A stretch of DNA of 64,000 nt. Source: Hymenolepis diminuta (taxonomy: Eukaryota; Platyhelminthes; Cestoda; Cyclophyllidea; Hymenolepididae). Every line of letters starts with the position of its first letter. Within the stretch, counting starts at the first letter, position 1. Under the pieces are notes generated by a model. It was given only the letters and a program-made list of their open reading frames with translations. It ran no database searches and was not told the origin of the DNA. Below are positions 59,601 through 64,000 of the stretch, in pieces. The position numbers and the translations under genes were made by a program. The stretch lies in contig CAADRB010000064.1 of the NCBI GenBank assembly GCA_900708905.1, positions 257,344-321,343 on the forward strand, read 5' to 3'.

Positions 59601-60352
59601 AATAAAATGATGAAGCCATATATAGAATAAACGATACCGCAATAAAGGCTTCCCGCAAGTAGACATAAGTCAAAAGTATTCTTTATTACAAATACTTCAA
59701 TTTTAGATAAAGTACAACGGTAGAAAGCGTGCATCTGTGGATTTGTGTTAGAGCATATTTCATCTCAAACAACCTATCTATTCAATTTTTACAAAAAGCC
59801 ATTGTTTCAAACGAAAAAATTCTGAAATTTACACAAGTTTTAACATCTATTATTATCTTATTACAACTTGCCCAATTCAGACATCATAACCGGGAGGATA
59901 TCCGAAAACAATTTAAAATACCCCCTATAATTGAAGGTCGATCACCGTTCCTTCATTTTTTTACTTTCACTTTTTACTTCCTTACTGATATAGCGGCAAA
60001 AAGACTGATACCAAATAACTTCTATAATTATAATAAACATATAATATAATACATTCTTTATGTTACTTGGTACACTATATACTGTCTTAAATGTAATTAA
60101 ACATATTAAGGCATATGTATATATGTATATATATATATATTATTTAAAACTTAACGGTCCTCCAAATATATTTTTTTAATTTTAAATATTACAACTTAAA
60201 TGAAAAATGGTGTATGACTAAATTAAAAAACTTCCTTTTTTCCTATCTCCTCATTTTTGACAGTTTGAGTGTTCAACACTGCCGAGGATGTTTAAAATGA
60301 TCTCACGCGCTAGAAAATTCTGGAAAGTGCGGTCGTGTTGCTGATTGCGCAT
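50581..60352 (-). CDS. Eight-finger C2H2 zinc-finger protein, one finger per exon
   Basis: Probable sequence-specific DNA-binding nuclear protein of about 298 residues. Exons are 60352-60307 (predicted), 59459-59379, 58078-58001, 56654-56568, 55061-54975, 53816-53730, 52737-52651, 51914-51828, 50988-50902, 50826-50740 and 50663-50581. All junctions are phase 1. The first two exons give a finger-free N-terminus with an IKTE sumoylation-type motif. Each of the next eight encodes one C-x2-C-x12-H-x4-H finger with a conserved Phe and mostly a conserved Leu. The last exon gives an acidic tail (FSSAETKPELE) and TAG. Seven finger exons are exactly 87 bp; the first is 78 bp. One intron uses a GC donor. 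The orthologue is unknown; the finger number and linkers do not identify a family by eye. Confidence 0.88.
50740..50826 (-). CDS. Zinc finger 8 exon
   Basis: 87 bp. GERPYICSVCGMTFKYQC then HVERLH. It has the only linker close to the canonical TGEKPY type. Acceptor TTTTTTCAG, donor GTACGT. Confidence 0.94.
50902..50988 (-). CDS. Zinc finger 7 exon
   Basis: 87 bp. LKPFGCEVCGKDFYRHHHL then HIAGVH. Donor GTAAAA; the next intron is only 75 bp. Confidence 0.94.
51828..51914 (-). CDS. Zinc finger 6 exon, GC splice donor
   Basis: 87 bp. GTSFRCPDCGEYFGFKWSL then HVDSVH. The exon ends AAGG|GCAAGT; only a GC donor keeps the phase and length of its sister exons. Confidence 0.92.
52651..52737 (-). CDS. 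Zinc finger 5 exon
   Basis: 87 bp. STSFKCGICGKIFSRKDV then HIKGVH. Cys stands in the usual Leu position (VCNKH). Acceptor TTTTGCAG, donor GTAGGT. Confidence 0.94.
53730..53816 (-). CDS. Zinc finger 4 exon
   Basis: 87 bp. FKHFKCEKCEKSFSRCNSL then HVKSVH. Acceptor TTTTGCAG, donor GTTAGT. Confidence 0.94.
54975..55061 (-). CDS. Zinc finger 3 exon
   Basis: 87 bp. LKPFKCTECDRSFAAKHTL then HIDGIH. Acceptor CATTTTAG, donor GTAAGC. Confidence 0.94.
55240..55720. repeat. Dispersed repeat copy 2 (partner at 14936-15390)
   Basis: Same order of blocks as the 14.9-kb copy, including GGCGAGAAAGAG, GGATTATGAAT, CCGAACGTCAACT, GTGTCATCGGCTCTTTG and GCAGTTGGTCTGAT. It lies in an intron of the zinc-finger gene. 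Confidence 0.65.
56568..56654 (-). CDS. Zinc finger 2 exon
   Basis: 87 bp. VRPFKCEICEKSFKQKRKL then HVGAIH. Acceptor TTGTAG, donor GTGAGT. Confidence 0.94.
56655..58000 (-). other. Intron between finger 1 and finger 2
   Basis: 1.35 kb. It holds a segment (about 56840-56900) homologous to 58590-58650 in the next intron, and a retroelement-like frame at 57602-57811. Confidence 0.55.
57602..57811 (+). pseudogene. Possible BEL/Pao-type pol fragment
   Basis: A 69-codon plus-strand frame with GQKNELWWQDRPFLIE resembles the LWW.GP.FL segment between RNase H and integrase of BEL/Pao elements. No neighbouring pol domains are visible. It sits in a zinc-finger gene intron on the opposite strand. Confidence 0.35.
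58001..58078 (-). CDS. Zinc finger 1 exon
   Basis: 78 bp. CEVC, KSFSRASYL and HVLGVH make a full finger; it is 9 bp shorter than the rest because the linker before the first Cys is only Asp-Phe-Lys. Confidence 0.93.
58079..59378 (-). other. Intron between zinc-finger gene exon 2 and finger 1
   Basis: 1.3 kb. It contains the 58590-58650 homologous segment and, near 59053-59120, a stretch (ATGGTTAATATACTCG ... CAGTTTCAATACCC) that resembles a worn tRNA-derived SINE head. Confidence 0.45.
59379..59459 (-). CDS. Zinc-finger gene exon 2 (finger-free, acidic)
   Basis: 81 bp, acceptor AACTTTAG, donor GTAAGT. It encodes TPIILAELDETHSAF and CSIKTEPANT; IKTE fits the psi-K-x-E sumoylation consensus. 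Confidence 0.8.
60114..60142. repeat. TA-rich microsatellite
   Basis: TATG/TATA tract in the first intron of the zinc-finger gene, no coding content. Confidence 0.85.
60307..60352 (-). CDS. Zinc-finger gene exon 1 (predicted start)
   Basis: ATG plus 14 codons (MRNQQHDRTFQNFLA) end at GCGC|GTGAGA in phase 1, exactly what exon 2 needs. The exon lies in a locally GC-rich patch (60290-60380). No cDNA support; another first exon is possible. Confidence 0.5.
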
Positions 60353-60518
60353 CGAGCAAGCTCGAACGTGCGTGTAGAGGCCTCTCAGTCAAATAGTGAT
60401 CAATATTTGTGCAGCGTAGTGTTAATTGGTCTCAAAATTACAAAACATTTATCAGTAAAGAGCTCTTCACATTATACTTTCTGTGTTCTTATCACCTTAG
60501 ATGTAACCTAACTAATTT

Positions 60519-60540
60519 GGGGGGAGGGGGAGGGAGGGGG
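60519..60540 (+). promoter_or_regulatory. G-quadruplex-type motif upstream of the zinc-finger gene
   Basis: G6-A-G5-A-G3-A-G5: four G runs separated by single A, about 165 bases upstream of the predicted ATG. Such a motif can fold as a quadruplex in promoters; function here is inferred from position only. Confidence 0.45.
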
Positions 60541-61732
60541 TCAATTTATACTAAAAGACTGGCAAGAAGTTTTTTGTACTCGTCTGCGGCTAGTTGGACT
60601 TCCAAGAGGATTACTTTGGTTAAGCCGAGGGTTTATTTGCGTAGCATTTGCTGCAGACAAATTGAATATGATTAAATTCAATATCAAATCAGGGGGTCCA
60701 GTAATTGGAATATTAAATGCAACTAAATGGGTATATCAAAATTTAGATTCAAATGCATAAGATCAAAATTAGAATCAGACATCAAACTAAGGAGATCTTA
60801 AATTTGTATATTGCTCGAAAACGCGAATTTATGCAGCTTTTTAAAATGTAAATAACAAAACAAAACAGGCTTTACCACATGGATTCAAATTAGTTTGAAT
60901 ATAGTTACTTATTGAAAGCTTGAAATTTTGAGCGTATAAACTTGGATAATGCTATCTCCTTATGCGACTATATTTTATAATTTAACTTGATCCGTTTTCA
61001 TCCCAAACTCCCCATGCATGTATCTTCATTTTTCTATATTTTTACCTGAACCACTAAGCTTTTATTTGCTCATTAGTAACAATTACTTATTCATTGAAAA
61101 GTTTTAAAAATGTGATCTTACTCCACAAGGATTAGTAACAAGCTTTGTTTAATTTTAGTGCGTGTCAGAAAGTGGGTATATAATTAATTTTATCTGTGGT
61201 TCTCATGTACACATCGGTTACTTAAATCTCCCAGTAATTGTACTAGTTACAAATGAGAAAAGGTCAAGCCCAAAATCAGAAAGAAAGCACGTTCCTAATA
61301 TTAAGTAATTCTTATGTGCGCCTTTTTATATCAAAAAACGTAAAGAAATTAGATCAAATGTAGTCTATAGGGAATCAGGAATTGATATGCCTTAAAGCAA
61401 CGTGAACTTAGCCACTGGAAGTCCTTTTGGTTATTAAGTCAATGCGAACTAAGTCTACTGCTCATCATATACAAGTTATCGGTGTAATCATTATGCCGAG
61501 GGGGGTCGAATCTTTTACCATCTGAGACAATTAGTTAGAATAGACTACTTCCAAGAGAATTGGAAAGGTTAGCTTGAAGAGTAAAGGCCATTCGTTGAAC
61601 CATGTCATACTACTCGTAGCATCAAATAAATTTCGGTTGAACCTCGAAGTCTGCAGACCGATGTTGAGCGTAAGCTTTTAATGCTGTGCAAAATCTTTTG
61701 GGGCCCATCAGATTAGCCAAATACAATATTAA
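60541..61732. other. Intergenic DNA right of the zinc-finger gene
   Basis: AT-rich; no exon, RNA gene or repeat recognised. Confidence 0.4.
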
Positions 61733-62005
61733 TGCCCATACGAGAATTCTTTTTGCTGTGACAACAGATGTTAATCTACACCTGATGATGTACGATGATG
61801 ATACGATCTCCACAACAGCATTTTTAAGTGGTTCCACGGGTGTGCGTGCGTATTTACACAAAGTTAAGTGCATAGACATCAACCATCACACGGAGGCAAT
61901 GACGACCAGACATGACAAACGTTTTTGGAAGGAATCTTTTATATAAACCCCAATTTATTTATTAATACATTGGTGTGGCTTTCCCGGCCACCTCCGAACT
62001 GTTTT
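61733..62005 (+). repeat. LTR-like repeat copy 2 (partner at 48881-49165)
   Basis: Same strand and block order as the 48.9-kb copy, ending GGCCACCTCCGAACTG. The TGGCGAC primer-site-like motif of the other copy is worn here (AGCAATTTG). No internal coding region is attached. Confidence 0.65.
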
Positions 62006-62364
62006 AGCAATTTGATTGATTTCAGTCCACCGAAGATCAAAATAACAGGAGTCTTCTGAACAAAGCACTAAACGTCAATATAATTCCACTAATTAAACTT
62101 TAATCACAAAATGTCAGAACCTACATGAGGAATATTTATCCATTTTTAACAAACACAGAAACGAAGATAATTTTGATACATTGCGGTTACTACACAAACT
62201 GCCATATATCACCAAAATATCATCACGAAATATCGTTTAATTATTGCATGGTATAAATTAAAAGTGTTAATTTCTGATTAGTGCTAAATGATAGAGTTGC
62301 TTTGAGTAATTTTAAAGGAAGCTGCCAAAATACATGTAAATAATTATCTGATAATGTATTTTAT

Positions 62365-62547
62365 TGTTCCGTTCATCGGACCATCTGAAGTTTCCCAGAT
62401 AAGAAGTTTTCTGCCAACTGGACAAGTGGTTCACGTCTGCAGCCCCTCACTCAAGCAACTGAAACAAAACATACGGAAGCAAAAATTCGGTACTGCATTC
62501 GGAGGGCCAAATTTTCATCGACTGGGAAAACACCTAGATTGATTCAT
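62365..62547 (-). pseudogene. Third RING copy, exon 1 pseudogene
   Basis: The minus strand begins with ATG and MNQSRC, hits a stop, and continues in another frame through PPNAVPNFCFRMFCFSCLSE, a second stop, TTCPVG and DGPMNGT. This parallels RING B exon 1 (PPIAIPNCCNHMFCINCLSE, DTCPLD, NGPITDT). The RING His is Arg, the final Asp ligand is Gly, and the GT donor after the exon is now AT, so both zinc binding and splicing are lost. Exon length is 183 versus 195 bp. I find no clear remnant of exons 2-5. Confidence 0.82.
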
Positions 62548-64000
62548 CTGGCAACTACTGGTATTCCAAGACATAACAAGAGAAAATTATGAGCGGTATG
62601 AAAAGGTATCATAAAATTATATTAAGTTCTGCCATTGTGAATTGGAATTTGAGGTGTTATTGCCAATTAAATAGGCTTAAAATCCTAATTCATCCACCTT
62701 TATTTATTGTGTACGGATAAAATACTTGTGGTGACACGATTAGCGTTTCCTTCTACTATCTTGGAGGTCTATGTAATTTATTAATTGTGTATCCTGGGAT
62801 GATTAAACTCCCATCCCAGAGTCACGTTATTACCAGGACCAATTTACTCAAAATAAGAAGACGGGAGAATACTTAACTGCACATGAATGCATCTATGTTG
62901 TGAGGCAAGTCAGTAAGTCAAACGTAATTCAAACGGTGAGGGAGCCATCTAAAGAGATTATCGTCATTTTTCAATTAAGCTTCAGAAAGATCAAACAGTC
63001 CAGATTAAGTAGAGGTCAGTTTACTTACAACTGAGCCAGATTTTATAAATGTGGTCTAAAAGGAGTGTGTTATGACATAAATTACAAATATTTAACAAAT
63101 TTTATGATTTAAGTCTCTACTATCTGCTTATGATATAAGAATAATACTTTAAATTCACCACTATATTTTTCATGTACCCAGAATATTAACTTTCTGAGAA
63201 CTATTTTATACATTAGTGAGTCCTCTATATCTGCATTACAACCCAATGAATGCCAAATTCATAATGTAAAGACGGTGTCATTTTAACACCAAAATGAATC
63301 TACTTGGAAACCATTTAAACAATATAATATATATAGCTGGTTTTGTTTCAGGGAAGTACTTGAAATAGAGTATTAATTTAGCAAAATCAAAACTGCCGGT
63401 TTTTTCCTAGTTCCAAGTGTTTAATTAACCAATACTCAGCACTTGTATAATTTAAACAGCTCTTTTGTCTTATTCTTGATACATTCTAATCGGCAATTCC
63501 GTCATCAGAATGGGTTCTTCTTCATGTTTATTGAACCAATCGTTTTTCGCTATTATTAACCCATGTCGTCACTGCAGTATTGCTAATATGCCCTATGATC
63601 TGCAGTTACTCAGACCCGAAAGTGAGATTATCTGTCGCTCAAAAGACGTCTTTTATTTTGGGATAAACACATTTGCTTATATAAATTTGGATACGCAGGA
63701 AATGGTTGGCAGCACGAGTGTGAAAATACACTACTCGATAGACTAGTGCGTGGGAGATGAAGTCTGTGAACTTCTTTCAGATGCATCGAAAATTTTTGAT
63801 TCATATATCAAATATAAATGACTCCACTAAGGTCACTATTACTGTTGAAAACATAAATACAAGTAAAATACAAAACTCGGCCTCCTGCGTTCCTCACACA
63901 GAAGTAAACTCATATTCTGAGTGCATTTGAAAGTATAACCAAAAAATCTGAGAAATCTATTAATAAATCAGTAACTCTAATTGGCGCAACCAGCCAATTA
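62548..64000. other. Right end of the window
   Basis: AT-rich DNA with one unexplained frame at 63510-63746. GTGACACGATTAGCG near 62733 resembles a polymerase III A box but has no convincing partner. Nothing else is supported. Confidence 0.4.
63510..63746 (+). CDS. Unrecognised 78-codon ORF
   Basis: ATG to TAG with a less AT-driven composition than its surroundings (DLQLLRPESEII, FYFGINTFAYINLDTQE). I recognise no domain or signal peptide. CATCAG just before the ATG could be a splice acceptor, so this may be an exon or single-exon gene, or chance. Confidence 0.25.
   Translation: MGSSSCLLNQSFFAIINPCRHCSIANMPYDLQLLRPESEIICRSKDVFYFGINTFAYINLDTQEMVGSTSVKIHYSID

Noticed and set aside
59729..60049. 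106-codon plus ORF
   Set aside because: Begins at GTG, lies in a zinc-finger gene intron, is hydrophobic and AT-driven, and matches nothing I know.
62354..62542. 62-codon plus-strand ORF
   Set aside because: It is the antisense of the RING pseudogene and mirrors the antisense ORF of RING B.

Overview
The window is nuclear DNA from an invertebrate animal. It is AT-rich, its genes are split by GT-AG introns (41 bp to 9 kb), it carries decayed transposons, and it has one assembly gap of N. The extended SMAD4, the tiny first intron followed by kilobase introns, possible trans-splice acceptors next to start codons, and a Gypsy integrase remnant of the K02A2.6-like kind all fit a parasitic flatworm. 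That is inference: nothing here fixes the phylum, and another AT-rich invertebrate such as a copepod is possible.

Layout, left to right. Positions 1-2.4 kb are featureless AT-rich DNA. At 2.4-3.6 kb (minus) lies a five-exon gene for a small RING-finger protein (RING A). At 3.6-8.6 kb is intergenic DNA with degenerate repeats. At 8.6-40.1 kb (minus) is SMAD4, the co-Smad of TGF-beta/BMP signalling, as seven coding exons whose phases join without a break. Its introns hold a dead mariner element, a 108-bp inverted-repeat pair at 107/108 identity, a tandem ~330-bp repeat cluster and several dispersed repeats. At 40-46.3 kb is a graveyard of LTR retrotransposons: a deleted Gypsy element with two decayed LTRs and integrase fragments, then a gag-like remnant. 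At 47.1-48.4 kb (plus) is a second RING gene (RING B), a paralogue of RING A with the same five-exon plan. At 50.6-60.4 kb (minus) is a C2H2 zinc-finger gene that places each of eight fingers on its own exon, every internal intron in phase 1. At 62.4-62.5 kb (minus) is a third, broken copy of the RING exon. LTR-like copies lie at 48.9 and 61.7 kb.

Functionally, SMAD4 and the zinc-finger protein are nuclear DNA-binding regulators and the RING proteins are probable ubiquitin ligases. Nothing in the sequence links them into one pathway. The least ordinary items are the three-member RING family, with intron positions conserved but protein sequence strongly diverged, and the one-finger-per-exon gene, which could in principle splice fingers in or out without shifting frame. 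All similarities were read by eye; no database search was run.
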